Source: JAKVAV01 sp964651785 (GTDB lineage: Bacteria > Bacteroidota > Bacteroidia > Flavobacteriales_D > Cryomorphaceae). From it: DNA of 64,000 bases. The notes under the pieces are model-generated. The model was not told where the DNA came from. It did not search any database and saw only the letters and a program-made list of their open reading frames with translations. The position numbers were made by a program, and so were the translations under genes. Positions 43,732 to 52,395 of the stretch are shown piece after piece (the first letter of the stretch is position 1; each line of letters starts with the position of its first letter). The stretch lies in contig CAZYWJ010000010.1 of the NCBI GenBank assembly GCA_964651785.1, positions 1-64,000 on the forward strand. The letters run 5' to 3'.

Positions 43732-44373
43732 TTAAGCAACTGTTACAGAGCCTAAATAAACGCTGTTAGCGACTTTAGTTCCGTCTTCTGATACAAACCC
43801 TAAGAAGACTTCAACGTCTTCTCCTGAGTACTCAGAAGGAACTGGAATGGTCGCTGTTCCGTCAGGTCGTACAGGACCAGCAGTGGTAAAAACTGCTTCA
43901 CTACGGGTAGTGTTCAAAAGAGCAATGAGCGCTTTGTCTGTTGCTTGGGCGCTTCCACTACCCGAGTTGTCTGTCCAGGTTACTTCTACAGATCCAGCAC
44001 TTGGAGAACTGGCTGCACCATTGCTGGCTCCTGTGAGATTACCACGAGTAACCAATGCATTAGCATAGTCAATCATGAAATTTGGATAAGCTCCAGTAAT
44101 GGCATTGTTCAGGTTGTATGACATGGCCGCATTGAACTGGGTCATTCTGTTTGCATACAACTTAAATCCAACTCTCAGGAAGTCTGTCATTGGCTGCAAG
44201 AACCGCAAGACAGTTGAGAACTTTGAACGTTGGTCAACCTGACCTTCAGTCCTTGGGTTCGCTACACTGGAAGGTTTGATGCGCAGGTAATCGATGCCCT
44301 TCCAAGTTCCACCGATTACATTCCCTACTTGGCCTGATACGCCACCGAGAATACCTTGATTAATTTTTCCCAT
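43732..44373 (-). CDS. DUF6266 family protein
   Basis: A 213-residue protein starting MGKINQGILGGVSGQVGNVI with GGTWKGIDYLRIKPSSVANP, the hallmark of DUF6266, and a C-terminal beta-sandwich-like half (GSVEVTWTDNSGSG, VPSEYSGEDVEVFLGFVSED). Function unknown; the family is restricted to Bacteroidota and often sits on mobile DNA. It has its own terminator and about 170 bp of upstream non-coding sequence. Confidence 0.85.
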   Translation of the reverse strand: MGKINQGILGGVSGQVGNVIGGTWKGIDYLRIKPSSVANPRTEGQVDQRSKFSTVLRFLQPMTDFLRVGFKLYANRMTQFNAAMSYNLNNAITGAYPNFMIDYANALVTRGNLTGASNGAASSPSAGSVEVTWTDNSGSGSAQATDKALIALLNTTRSEAVFTTAGPVRPDGTATIPVPSEYSGEDVEVFLGFVSEDGTKVANSVYLGSVTVA

Positions 44374-44546
44374 CTTTTTACGATTTTTAGGGGTTCAACA
44401 TTTACTTGGACTTGACTCGGACTTGGTACGGCCTTGTCTCATTCCATCAAGATTACGTCAAGAATTGGGCAAAGCGGTTTCTTTCGGTTTCTTAGCTTTT
44501 TCTTGCTTCGCTTTGCTTCTCTACTTATGACAGAAGGGAGTGCAGA

Positions 44547-44963
44547 TTAAAGAAACTCCCTAAAAAATGCCATTCTTGTGGTTTCAATCATTCTAAGGGA
44601 AACATGGATTTTTTGCTCTTGAATCTCTAAGAGCTTTAAGGTCTGAATAAGCTTTTCAAGTTGGCTTTCTTTCTTTTCTGCGGTTCTAATAGCCCTTAAA
44701 AAGTGTTTTCTATATTCTCCAATTGTTATGAATGGAATTACCGAACCACGAAGAAACATTTCAAGCTGTCTTGATTTCCAAAGTGCGTAAGCTATCCAGT
44801 ACACCTGATCGACCTTATCAGGATTTTCGAGTAGGCAAACAAAGCAATTCGGGCACGATGCTTTTAATGGTTTACCGCTGTTCATTCCCTTATTCAGAAT
44901 GAAGAAATGAGGCTTTGTGTAGGTGGTTGTCGGTCTGTGAGTCTTTATCAGAAGCGTTTTCAT
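44547..44963 (-). CDS. DUF6943 family protein
   Basis: From the ATG at 44963 a 138-residue protein, MKTLLIKTHRPTTTYTKPHF onward, with conserved NCFVCLLENPDKVDQVYWIAYALWKSRQ and FLRGSVIPFITIGEYRKHFL. These match the DUF6943 family of Bacteroidota, of unknown function, often found near mobile elements. A C-terminal helical part (SQLEKLIQTLKLLEIQEQKI) may form a coiled coil. A GTG/ATG extension upstream to 45008 is not supported by the family. Confidence 0.75.
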   Translation of the reverse strand: MKTLLIKTHRPTTTYTKPHFFILNKGMNSGKPLKASCPNCFVCLLENPDKVDQVYWIAYALWKSRQLEMFLRGSVIPFITIGEYRKHFLRAIRTAEKKESQLEKLIQTLKLLEIQEQKIHVSLRMIETTRMAFFREFL

Positions 44964-45085
44964 AGAGCAAGCCATTAGAATTATGCTCGCTGCGCTTCGC
45001 ACAGACATTTTTAAAAGAGAAAAGAAAAAAGGAAAAAAAAGAAAAGAGAAAGCTCTTTTTCAGGCGGGCGGTGAGGGTTTGTCAA

Positions 45086-45134
45086 GGTTTTTGAGAAAAA
45101 TACTACCCGTAGGGTGGAGATTTTTTTCAAAACC
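45086..45134. repeat. long imperfect hairpin
   Basis: A 49-nt stem-loop: outer arms ggtttt-t-gagaaaaat (45086-45101) and attttttt-caaaacc (45120-45134) pair with one bulged T and one G-T; an inner accc/gggt stem closes a gta loop. It lies between the divergent DUF6943 and DUF6602 genes, next to a 40-bp polypurine tract at 45012-45052. Candidate transcription terminator, operator or origin-like site; which one is not decided. Confidence 0.6.
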
Positions 45135-45236
45135 AGTAGGGCTTGACCTTTACAATCCCATTGTGTGGAGGCTTGTGTGAGCCCGCCTAGATTTGCTGTA
45201 CTCTTTTTTTTATTGACTGAATGTTACTTTAGATCT

Positions 45237-46544
45237 ATGATTGAAACATTTGCTGATTTATTAGAGTCCACAAGAAGGAAGGAAAAGGAAATAATTGATG
45301 CTCTAGGTCTGAGACATAGACCTACAATTGGAAACACCTATGAAGGGCTCACTGATGAACTCCTTCAAAAAGCTCTATTTACTGGACTTAATTTGAACGT
45401 AGTCAAAAACTCATTCATCATTGATGATAATGGAAATCGGAGCGATGAAATGGATATTCTACTTATAGAAGGAGAAGGTGTTGTCATTCCATACACCGAA
45501 CATCAGTACGATGTAAAATTCGAACAAGTAATAGCGGTTATTCAAGTAAAGAAACGGCTTAATAAGGCACAACTTGGTGAAGCATTCGAAAACTTAAAGG
45601 GAGTGAATGATTTTTTTGATGAGCACAATGTTCCCAGTTTTTCTAGGAGAATATTCAGGGATGCTTATCGCGGTATAGCTCAAGAAGATATTATTGAGGA
45701 CGGCAGGTATCGAAAAACCTTCCAAAGTACTACAACTGAAAACATATATCATGTTTTAAATGTGGAGGCTGCTATGCCTGCAAGAATAGTTTTTGGATAT
45801 GAGGGTTATTCTTCAGAATATGGACTCAGAGAAGGCTTTTTCAAGTTTTTGATGGATAACAAGTCTAGTGAGCAGGAAATGAAATACGGGTATGGACCGT
45901 TGAATTTCCCAAGTCTAATTCTTAACGGGGAGTTCACTATAATTAAAGGGAATGGAGCTCCATATGGATATAAACTTGTCGATGGGCAATGGATGCTTTG
46001 CGTAACTAGTAGCGACAAACCAATGCTCAAGTTCTTAGAAGTGATTTGGACTCAGTTGTCATACAGATATGATCTACCTGACGTAATCTTTGGGGAGGAT
46101 ATTTCAAAGGAGGGTGTCAACGCCTACCTAAAGGCAAACATGGTCAACGTGAATGGAGTACGAGCATGGAATTATGAATATGTTACTCTCAAAAAAAAGA
46201 CACTAGAGGAAAATAGTGGTAATGGGGATTGGCAACCTTTTAAGCTAAATGAAATAGAACATCATGCAATGGCTTATATCTGCCATAATGTAAGAGTGAA
46301 GATAGTTGAGCTTCGGAAGCATCTGAATTTATTTGCTGAAGGTGTCGATATGAGACACCTGATCGATAGGTTATTGGAAAGTGATTTGCTCTATGAAGAA
46401 AAAGGCAATCTAATACTGCTAACTGATCAATGTCGAACAGCATTCGTGCCTGGATATGGTTATTGTACTGCAGAGGATAAGTCAGGACGATTCAGTAGAT
46501 GGACAGAAAAATACATGGCTGACAGAAAGTTGAAAACTAAGTAA
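45237..46544 (+). CDS. DUF6602 putative PD-(D/E)xK nuclease with winged-helix C-terminus
   Basis: From ATG 45237 a 435-residue protein. The N-terminal 150 residues show NTYEGLTDELLQKALF, SDEMDILLI and the AVIQVKKRL motif, the arrangement Glu ... Asp ... Q-x-K of restriction-endonuclease-fold DUF6602 proteins. A central domain of unknown type follows (RIVFGYEGYSSEYGLREGFF), then a C-terminal winged-helix-like region (MAYICHNVRVKIVELRKHLN to GNLILLTDQCRTAF). The ATG is preceded by TACTTTAG, close to the -7 consensus. No other defence gene is adjacent. The function is unproven; a phage-defence or element-maintenance role is inferred. Confidence 0.7.
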   Translation: MIETFADLLESTRRKEKEIIDALGLRHRPTIGNTYEGLTDELLQKALFTGLNLNVVKNSFIIDDNGNRSDEMDILLIEGEGVVIPYTEHQYDVKFEQVIAVIQVKKRLNKAQLGEAFENLKGVNDFFDEHNVPSFSRRIFRDAYRGIAQEDIIEDGRYRKTFQSTTTENIYHVLNVEAAMPARIVFGYEGYSSEYGLREGFFKFLMDNKSSEQEMKYGYGPLNFPSLILNGEFTIIKGNGAPYGYKLVDGQWMLCVTSSDKPMLKFLEVIWTQLSYRYDLPDVIFGEDISKEGVNAYLKANMVNVNGVRAWNYEYVTLKKKTLEENSGNGDWQPFKLNEIEHHAMAYICHNVRVKIVELRKHLNLFAEGVDMRHLIDRLLESDLLYEEKGNLILLTDQCRTAFVPGYGYCTAEDKSGRFSRWTEKYMADRKLKTK

Positions 46545-47351
46545 AAAATCTTGAAGTGAATACGTGCAGAAACGCAGGGAAAACAGCCTTGAGCTAAACG
46601 GCTGGGCAGAGGCTGCAATGAGTGAAGCGTTTGCGGAACGGATTGCAGTCCGATTGGCCAAGCCACCGAAGAGAGGTACGAACGTAGGTTGCGAGCCGCC
46701 TGCGAGTGGAGCAAGGGTGGAGAGCAGAGAAGCAGTGAGGAACAAGCTGCGCTGCACGACATACGTGTGGAGCTGAACGAAGTGGTTTTTGTAAATTATT
46801 CAGAATACAAAAACCCGAAGTGAAGCGGAACAAAAGCAAGGGAACCGACTTAATAGCCAGAGCGAAGCGGAGGCAAATAAACAAAGTCCCCGCAGCCCGC
46901 AGCGACCCGCAGGCGAGCAAAATTATGGGCAGCCGATGGATTTTTTGCGGCCTGGCGGAACGAAGCTCTAGCGTAGAGTAGCAGGTGGCAAAAAAGACAG
47001 AATAGGCTGACGTGACGACTGACCGAGGAACGCAAGGAAGGTGACAAGCTGCGTAGCTTTAGCGAAGCACCCGCAGGGTTTTGAAGCTCTTTTTTTTTAC
47101 CATTGGAAATATAAACACGCATAAAAAATGGGCTGAAAAAGCTTGGCGACTTGCTTTGCTGACGACCGAAGAAGGAACACCGCTTTTCCTGCGTTGGGGT
47201 TGTGCGTTGGCAAAAAGCAAGTGTGGCGCGGTATGGAATGCAGCTCAGCGGAATGGAATAACGGGCTTCTCTTGCTGTGCGGTGCTGAAAGTGGGTAAAT
47301 GGAATGAGGAACGAATGAAATGCACCGACTGAAAGCACATGGGTGTGGGGA
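46545..47351 (+). other. 0.8-kb strand-asymmetric non-coding region, candidate structured RNA
   Basis: No gene is supported. The plus strand is strongly enriched in G and A and carries recurring short words: ggaac about eight times (46634 to 47310), gaagcgg or cgaag about eight times, and cccgcag four or five times (46890-46912, 47068). Local hairpins occur, e.g. ctcta-gcg-tagag (about 46967-46979) and cgga-ttgcag-tccg (46636-46650). Reading frames on both strands are low in complexity and lack any family. It may be a long structured RNA or a mobilisation region. Confidence 0.55.
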
Positions 47352-47395
47352 GGGTTTAATACCCCAAGCATCAAACTTGAGGTATTAATTAACCC
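47352..47395. terminator. long hairpin between non-coding region and metal operon
   Basis: The arms ttaatacc-c-caag (47356-47368) and cttg-a-ggtattaa (47376-47388) pair with one mismatch, loop of 7 nt, and the outer gggt/accc can extend the stem. It ends 11 bp from the stop codon of the minus-strand DUF3347 gene, so it may end that transcript and also the region before it. Confidence 0.75.
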
Positions 47396-47398
47396 CAA

Positions 47399-47917
47399 TT
47401 ACAACTCTTCTTTCACGCTACCACAATGAAGCATCTTATCTCCGAAATACGGATTGTTTATTCCCTTTTCAGCACTTAGCCAATAGGCTCCTTGGTTGTC
47501 GAATGCCATCGGGCAATACTGTCTGTAAAGTTTTTGTTCATTGCTTTCTGTAGCTTTTACCCATTGGTAGATATTGTCTGAAAGAGTATTGAAGTGGTCT
47601 CTTTGGTGATCCGTATTTTCAGTATCAGCTATTTGCTGGGCATCGAAGCGAATTTTTTGTATCAGTTCATCTGGATTATCTCCAATTGATTCTACCAGTT
47701 CTGAGGCTGCTTTGCTCGCTGATTCACCATCTGTTTGTACTAAGGCATTTTTTATTTCCAGATAATACTCAAGCAACAGGTTTTCACTTTTTTTGTCAGT
47801 GGAGTTTTGTACAGTGGTTTCTGAATTTGAATTGTTTTGCGAATTTCCACAGGAAGTAAAAGATATTGACAAAACTATTGCTGATGCGATAATTAGTGTT
47901 GACTTCATTGTTTTCAT
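47399..47917 (-). CDS. DUF3347 lipoprotein, copper-binding type
   Basis: A 172-residue lipoprotein (signal with lipobox SFTSCGN, Cys23). The body is a helical DUF3347 domain and the C-terminal metal-binding end reads YCPMAFDNQGAYWLS then NPYFGDKMLHCG. The same end pattern is found at the C-terminus of CusB in this operon, so the two are probably related copies. It likely binds copper or silver in the periplasm. It is the last gene of the copper array. Confidence 0.85.
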   Translation of the reverse strand: MKTMKSTLIIASAIVLSISFTSCGNSQNNSNSETTVQNSTDKKSENLLLEYYLEIKNALVQTDGESASKAASELVESIGDNPDELIQKIRFDAQQIADTENTDHQRDHFNTLSDNIYQWVKATESNEQKLYRQYCPMAFDNQGAYWLSAEKGINNPYFGDKMLHCGSVKEEL

Positions 47918-47989
47918 TTTATGAATTTTAGAGTTTAAATTATTGAAAGCCTGGTCGCATGGGCTTTGAGTCCATAGCGGCAGGTTGAT

Positions 47990-48544
47990 TTAATTTTCGA
48001 TGTTGCGTGTTTCTTTTTCTAGGGAGCCTTGAAACTTCGGAACTGGTCTTTGCTCTTTTTCGTCTTCCGTGGTAACAGCCCCATTTTCTTTGATGTCATT
48101 AATCAGCCACTCCATTTCCGTGATTTCCCTGCGTTGGGCTTTAATGATTTCATCAGCTAGTTTTCTGACTCTTATATCTTCTATCTGAGCCCTTTCACTT
48201 GTAAGAATGGCGATAGAGTGATGAGGTATCATTCCTTCCATGTAATCTACTCCACTAACCGTAACCTGACTTCTGACTAGTCCAATGCCACCAGCAATAA
48301 AAGCGATACCCAAAATAATGATGGCGATATTTGTACTTAGCTTTTTATACATGTTTAGCATAAACAGAAGCATGATAATAATCATAGAGCCACCCATGAT
48401 TAGGGTCATAAAAAAGCGGGTTTCACTAAACCAGAAATGATCGATAATCTGATAAGAATGGGTGTACATTAAGAGAAACATCGCCACCATTGATGTGGCG
48501 ATCATGGCGAAAAATTTCAGGTAATTTCCGTTGTTGTTTTGCAT
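47990..48544 (-). CDS. DUF305 membrane protein
   Basis: A 184-residue protein with about three or four membrane segments (FAMIATSMVAMFLLMYTHSY, FFMTLIMGGSMIIIMLLFML, IAIIILGIAFIAGGIGLV) and a C-terminal DUF305 domain with the MIPHHSIAIL motif. DUF305 proteins accompany copper and silver resistance genes and are thought to bind metal. It lies between cusB and DUF3347 on the same strand. Confidence 0.88.
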   Translation of the reverse strand: MQNNNGNYLKFFAMIATSMVAMFLLMYTHSYQIIDHFWFSETRFFMTLIMGGSMIIIMLLFMLNMYKKLSTNIAIIILGIAFIAGGIGLVRSQVTVSGVDYMEGMIPHHSIAILTSERAQIEDIRVRKLADEIIKAQRREITEMEWLINDIKENGAVTTEDEKEQRPVPKFQGSLEKETRNIEN

Positions 48545-48569
48545 TATGATTGAATTTAAAGATGAATAA

Positions 48570-50348
48570 TTAATTGATTGTTTTCGTTACTTCTCCGCAA
48601 GTCAACATAGACTCTCCGAAGTATGGGTTTTGAATTTCTTTTTCTTGACTAAGCCAATCAGCTCCTTTGTTAGAATCTGCCATTGGGCAATGCTGGATAA
48701 ACAGTGAGTATGAAACGGGATCAAACGATTCAGCAATTGCCACTATAGAAGAAGAAATATTCTTGAATTGATCCCGAACGGTTTTAATGTCATTGAGATG
48801 ATTGATATGTTCAAGAGCTGTCGCTAATGTATTCGACTGCTGCATCCAACTTGAATGAGCATCATCTTCAAAAAGACTCATATCGATTTTTTCTAAAGTA
48901 CTTTTTAGCATCATGCCCGCTTCTTTGGCCTTTTCAAAGTTGTCATCGACCAATGCGTCTTTCATTTCAAAATAGTTGCTAAAAAGAGGCTTTAAGGCTT
49001 CTTTAGCTTCACTAGAAATGGCGAATTGATTTGACGAAACTGAAACACTTGTCATTTGAGTAGTTTGATCACCATCATGATTGTGACCCGTCATTGCGAC
49101 TCCACCTTCTGGGTTCATCATGCTTGGCTTACCTGCCAATTGAGCCGCGGCATCAATGCTGAAAGTGCCATTTATGGCAATTTCTTCTCCTGCTTGTAAG
49201 CCTTTTTCAATCACATAGCTTTCTCCTAATTCTGGCCCCAATGTCACTTCGCGCATCAGGAAACTAACCCCTTGAGCAGATGTATGCATTACGTAAACTA
49301 CGGAGCGTCTCCCCGTCCACAAAACGGCAGTTTTAGGAACGGTTAACGATGTATTGTCCGTAGTGGTGCTCGTTTCAATTGTGCCACTGACGAACATCTC
49401 TGGCTTAAGTAGTAAACCTAGGTTTGGGGTTTCGATTCTGGCTTTAGCCACTCTTGTTTTTGGGTCAATTACAGGGTCTATATAGCTTATCCTGCCATTA
49501 AACGTTTTGCCTGGAAGGGATTGGATGGTGTATGAAACAGGATCTCCCTTTTCTATCCAGCTCATATCTGACTCATACACATCAAAAAGAACCCAAACTT
49601 TGGAAAGGTCTGCAATTTCATAAAGGGCATCACCTTGTTTAATATAATCTCCGAGATTGACCATTTTTTTGGTTACGTACCCTGAAACATTCGCGAGAAC
49701 AGGAAACTGTTCAATTGTTTTATTGGATGCCAATATGTGGTCTATCTGGTCGTTTGTGAGCTTCCAGTTCTTCAATTTTTCCTTAGCCGCATTAAATAGT
49801 GCAGGTTGCGTTTCTTTAATTTTTCGTGCTTCAAACAATTCTTCTTGTGCGGTAACCAATTCAGGAGAATAGATATAGGCGATCACCTGTCCTTCTTTTA
49901 TGAAGTCACCTGCAAAGTTTACGGTCAGCTTCTCAACCCTTCCAGGTAGGTGAGAAGATTGGGTAAATAGCAAACGTTCATCTGCCTGCACTTTTCCATT
50001 GAGTCGTATTGATTTTTCGACATTGCCTTTATCAACTATCATCGTCTGCACTTGAGCCAACTGCATGGCTGTTGGTGACATACTAACTGCCATTGGATCA
50101 ATTTCATCACTTTCACTTTCCAATGGAATCAAATCCATACCACAAATGGGGCAATCACCAGGCTCGCTCTGCCTGATTTGCGGATGCATGGAACACGTCC
50201 ATGTTGTTTCGGAATCGGCCAATTCTGAATGGTTGTGTTCATCCGTTTGGTATTCATTGGTTCTTCCAAAGATTAGCCAACCCAATAGCAAGCCAAGGAG
50301 AAGCGTGCCAGCAGCAATGATGATTGTGTTTTTATTTAAAGTTTTCAT
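48570..50348 (-). CDS. cusB: CusB-type periplasmic adaptor with metal-binding and DUF3347 ends
   Basis: A 592-residue membrane-fusion protein linking the RND pump to the outer membrane channel. After a signal anchor comes a heavy-metal-binding domain with WTCSMHPQIRQSEPGDCPIC (Cys52, Cys66, Cys69), then the hairpin, lipoyl and beta-barrel domains (LPGRVEKLTVNFAGDFIKEG, VANVSGYVTKKMVNLGDYIK-like), and finally a DUF3347 domain ending CPMADSNKGADWLS and NPYFGESMLTCGE. Standard adaptors have about 380-420 residues; the extra domains explain the length. The stop overlaps the copB start by 4 bp upstream. Confidence 0.9.
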   Translation of the reverse strand: MKTLNKNTIIIAAGTLLLGLLLGWLIFGRTNEYQTDEHNHSELADSETTWTCSMHPQIRQSEPGDCPICGMDLIPLESESDEIDPMAVSMSPTAMQLAQVQTMIVDKGNVEKSIRLNGKVQADERLLFTQSSHLPGRVEKLTVNFAGDFIKEGQVIAYIYSPELVTAQEELFEARKIKETQPALFNAAKEKLKNWKLTNDQIDHILASNKTIEQFPVLANVSGYVTKKMVNLGDYIKQGDALYEIADLSKVWVLFDVYESDMSWIEKGDPVSYTIQSLPGKTFNGRISYIDPVIDPKTRVAKARIETPNLGLLLKPEMFVSGTIETSTTTDNTSLTVPKTAVLWTGRRSVVYVMHTSAQGVSFLMREVTLGPELGESYVIEKGLQAGEEIAINGTFSIDAAAQLAGKPSMMNPEGGVAMTGHNHDGDQTTQMTSVSVSSNQFAISSEAKEALKPLFSNYFEMKDALVDDNFEKAKEAGMMLKSTLEKIDMSLFEDDAHSSWMQQSNTLATALEHINHLNDIKTVRDQFKNISSSIVAIAESFDPVSYSLFIQHCPMADSNKGADWLSQEKEIQNPYFGESMLTCGEVTKTIN

Positions 50349-52393
50349 TTTATGTCCTTTTTAAATTGTAATCTCAATAGCTGTGCGTTCGCAGCACAGA
50401 TAATGGTGCTTAAACTCATTAGAGCTGCGCCCACTGCTGGGTTTATCATAATACCTTGATAAAATAAAACCCCTGCCGCAAGTGGGATAGCCACCACATT
50501 ATACCCAGTTGCCCAGACTAGATTCTGAACCATTTTTTTGTAAGTGGCTCTACCAAACAGAATCAGGTTGGCAATATCTGAAGGGCTGCTTTCAGTGAGA
50601 ATAATATCCGCAGTTTCGGCAGCTACGTCAGTACCTGATCCTACTGCAATGCCAATATCGGCTTTGGCCAGCGCAGGAGCGTCATTGACTCCATCGCCTG
50701 TCATAGCTACGAACTCACCTTCTTTTTGCAATTTTTCAATTAGTTCAGATTTTTCGTGCGGCAATACTTGACTGTAATACCCATCCAGATCTAGCTCATC
50801 AGCCACTGCCTTGGCGGTTTGTTCATTGTCACCTGTAGCCATTAATACTTTTATGCCTTTTTTCTTCAAAGTGGTTATGGCATCCTTACTCTCTTTTCTG
50901 ATTTGATCAGACAAGGCAATAAAGCCTATTAATTGACCTGATTCCAAAATGAACACAACCGTCTCCGCTTTGTCGGTATTGGCTTCTTTTGGTAGGTCTA
51001 TCCCTTCTTCTTTCAGATACCCTGGGCTTACTATTTGATAGGTTGTGCCATGTATTTTTGCAGATACACCTTTCCCCTTTGTAGAGCTGAAATTTGAAGT
51101 TGATGGAAGTGTGAGTTCACGGGATTTGGCTTCATGTACTATTCCCTTGGCTATTGGATGTTCAGAACTCTGTTCGATAGCTCCTGCCAAAGCCAATAAC
51201 TCATCTTCCGAACGGTCATCAAGCACCTGAATACGGTTCACTCCAAAATTACCTTCTGTGAGTGTTCCTGTTTTGTCGAAAACTATGGCGGAAATCTTTC
51301 TGCTGTTTTCAAATGCTGTGCGGTTTCTGATAAGCAGACCATTTTTGGCTGATAGTGCGGTCGATATGGCAACAACTAAAGGTACTGCTAAACCTAAGGC
51401 ATGGGGACAAGTGATAATCATCACGGTTACCATACGTTCCAGTGCAAAATCCATTCCCTGTGTACTAAAGAATGCCCAAGCAATGAAGGTGATTACCCCA
51501 ATTCCGATTGCTAGGTATGCCAGCCATCCTGCAGCTTTGTTCGCGAGGTTCTGGGTTTTTGATTTAGTCTTCTGAGCTTCTTCTACCAGTTTAATCACTT
51601 TGTTGAGGTAGCTGTCTTCACCTGAAGATTTTACTTCTACTTTGAGACTGCCATCCCCGTTTATCGCTCCACCAATCACTTCATCACCTTTGGATTTTTG
51701 CACTGGCTTGCTTTCGCCCGTTAAGGCGCTTTCGTTGAGGTCGCTTTCGCCTTCTATTATTTTCCCATCGGCTGGAGCTTTCTCACCAGGCTTGATTAGA
51801 ATTATATCACCTTTTTTAAGCTCACTGATTTTGATGTCATGAATATCGTCTCCGTCCACTCTGTGCGCTTCAGAAGGCATGAGTTCGGCTAGTTTTTCCA
51901 AGGCTTTTGAGGCACCCATGATGGAGCGCATTTCTAACCAATGGCCTAAAAGCATGATATCGATCAGCGTGACCAATTCCCAATAGAACACTTTTCCATC
52001 CAGCCCCAACACAACTGCCGTACTGTATGCCCAGGCTACTGTAATTGCAATGGCAATTAGTGTCATCATACCTGGCCCACCTTTGGAAAGCTCGTCTTTT
52101 AATCCTTTCAGGAAAGGCCAACCCCCGTAGATAAAGATGAAAGTAGCCAAGGCAGCAGCCACGTATCCCATCCCAGGAAAGCTGAATGAAATGCCCAGAA
52201 AACCCTGGATCATTTCAGAAAAGGCCAGTACAGGGATGGAAAGTGCTGTATTGATGTAGAAACGTTTCTTAAAATCTTCGATCATGTGGGCGTGATGGTC
52301 ATGATGACCGCCTGAGTGCTGATCGTGATTGTCATGGTGGTGTTTGCCATGCTCATGCTCTTCTTGTTTGTGATTATGATGTTTATGTTCCAT
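50345..52393 (-). CDS. copB: CopB-type P1B-ATPase (CPH motif)
   Basis: A 682-residue heavy-metal P-type ATPase. The N-terminus is a histidine-rich stretch (MEHKHHNHKQEEHEHGKHHH and on) instead of an HMA domain. The transmembrane metal site reads IITCPHALG, a CPH motif as in CopB. The phosphorylation motif DKTGTLTEG, SEHPIAK and GDGVNDAPA are intact. CPH ATPases export Cu or Ag from the cytoplasm. It overlaps the cusB start by 4 bp and ends 2 bp from the tolC stop. Confidence 0.92.
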   Translation of the reverse strand: MEHKHHNHKQEEHEHGKHHHDNHDQHSGGHHDHHAHMIEDFKKRFYINTALSIPVLAFSEMIQGFLGISFSFPGMGYVAAALATFIFIYGGWPFLKGLKDELSKGGPGMMTLIAIAITVAWAYSTAVVLGLDGKVFYWELVTLIDIMLLGHWLEMRSIMGASKALEKLAELMPSEAHRVDGDDIHDIKISELKKGDIILIKPGEKAPADGKIIEGESDLNESALTGESKPVQKSKGDEVIGGAINGDGSLKVEVKSSGEDSYLNKVIKLVEEAQKTKSKTQNLANKAAGWLAYLAIGIGVITFIAWAFFSTQGMDFALERMVTVMIITCPHALGLAVPLVVAISTALSAKNGLLIRNRTAFENSRKISAIVFDKTGTLTEGNFGVNRIQVLDDRSEDELLALAGAIEQSSEHPIAKGIVHEAKSRELTLPSTSNFSSTKGKGVSAKIHGTTYQIVSPGYLKEEGIDLPKEANTDKAETVVFILESGQLIGFIALSDQIRKESKDAITTLKKKGIKVLMATGDNEQTAKAVADELDLDGYYSQVLPHEKSELIEKLQKEGEFVAMTGDGVNDAPALAKADIGIAVGSGTDVAAETADIILTESSPSDIANLILFGRATYKKMVQNLVWATGYNVVAIPLAAGVLFYQGIMINPAVGAALMSLSTIICAANAQLLRLQFKKDIK

Positions 52394-52395
52394 GT

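Noticed and set aside
43353..43739. 128-aa reading frame on the minus strand
   Set aside because: It runs through the terminator and the tRNA-like element; ESGVQIPRSAP is what a tRNA T-arm and acceptor give when translated.
46850..47398. 182-aa reading frame on the minus strand across the non-coding region
   Set aside because: Rich in Ser, Leu, Arg and Phe with no family resemblance; it mirrors the purine bias of the opposite strand, as do the shorter frames there.
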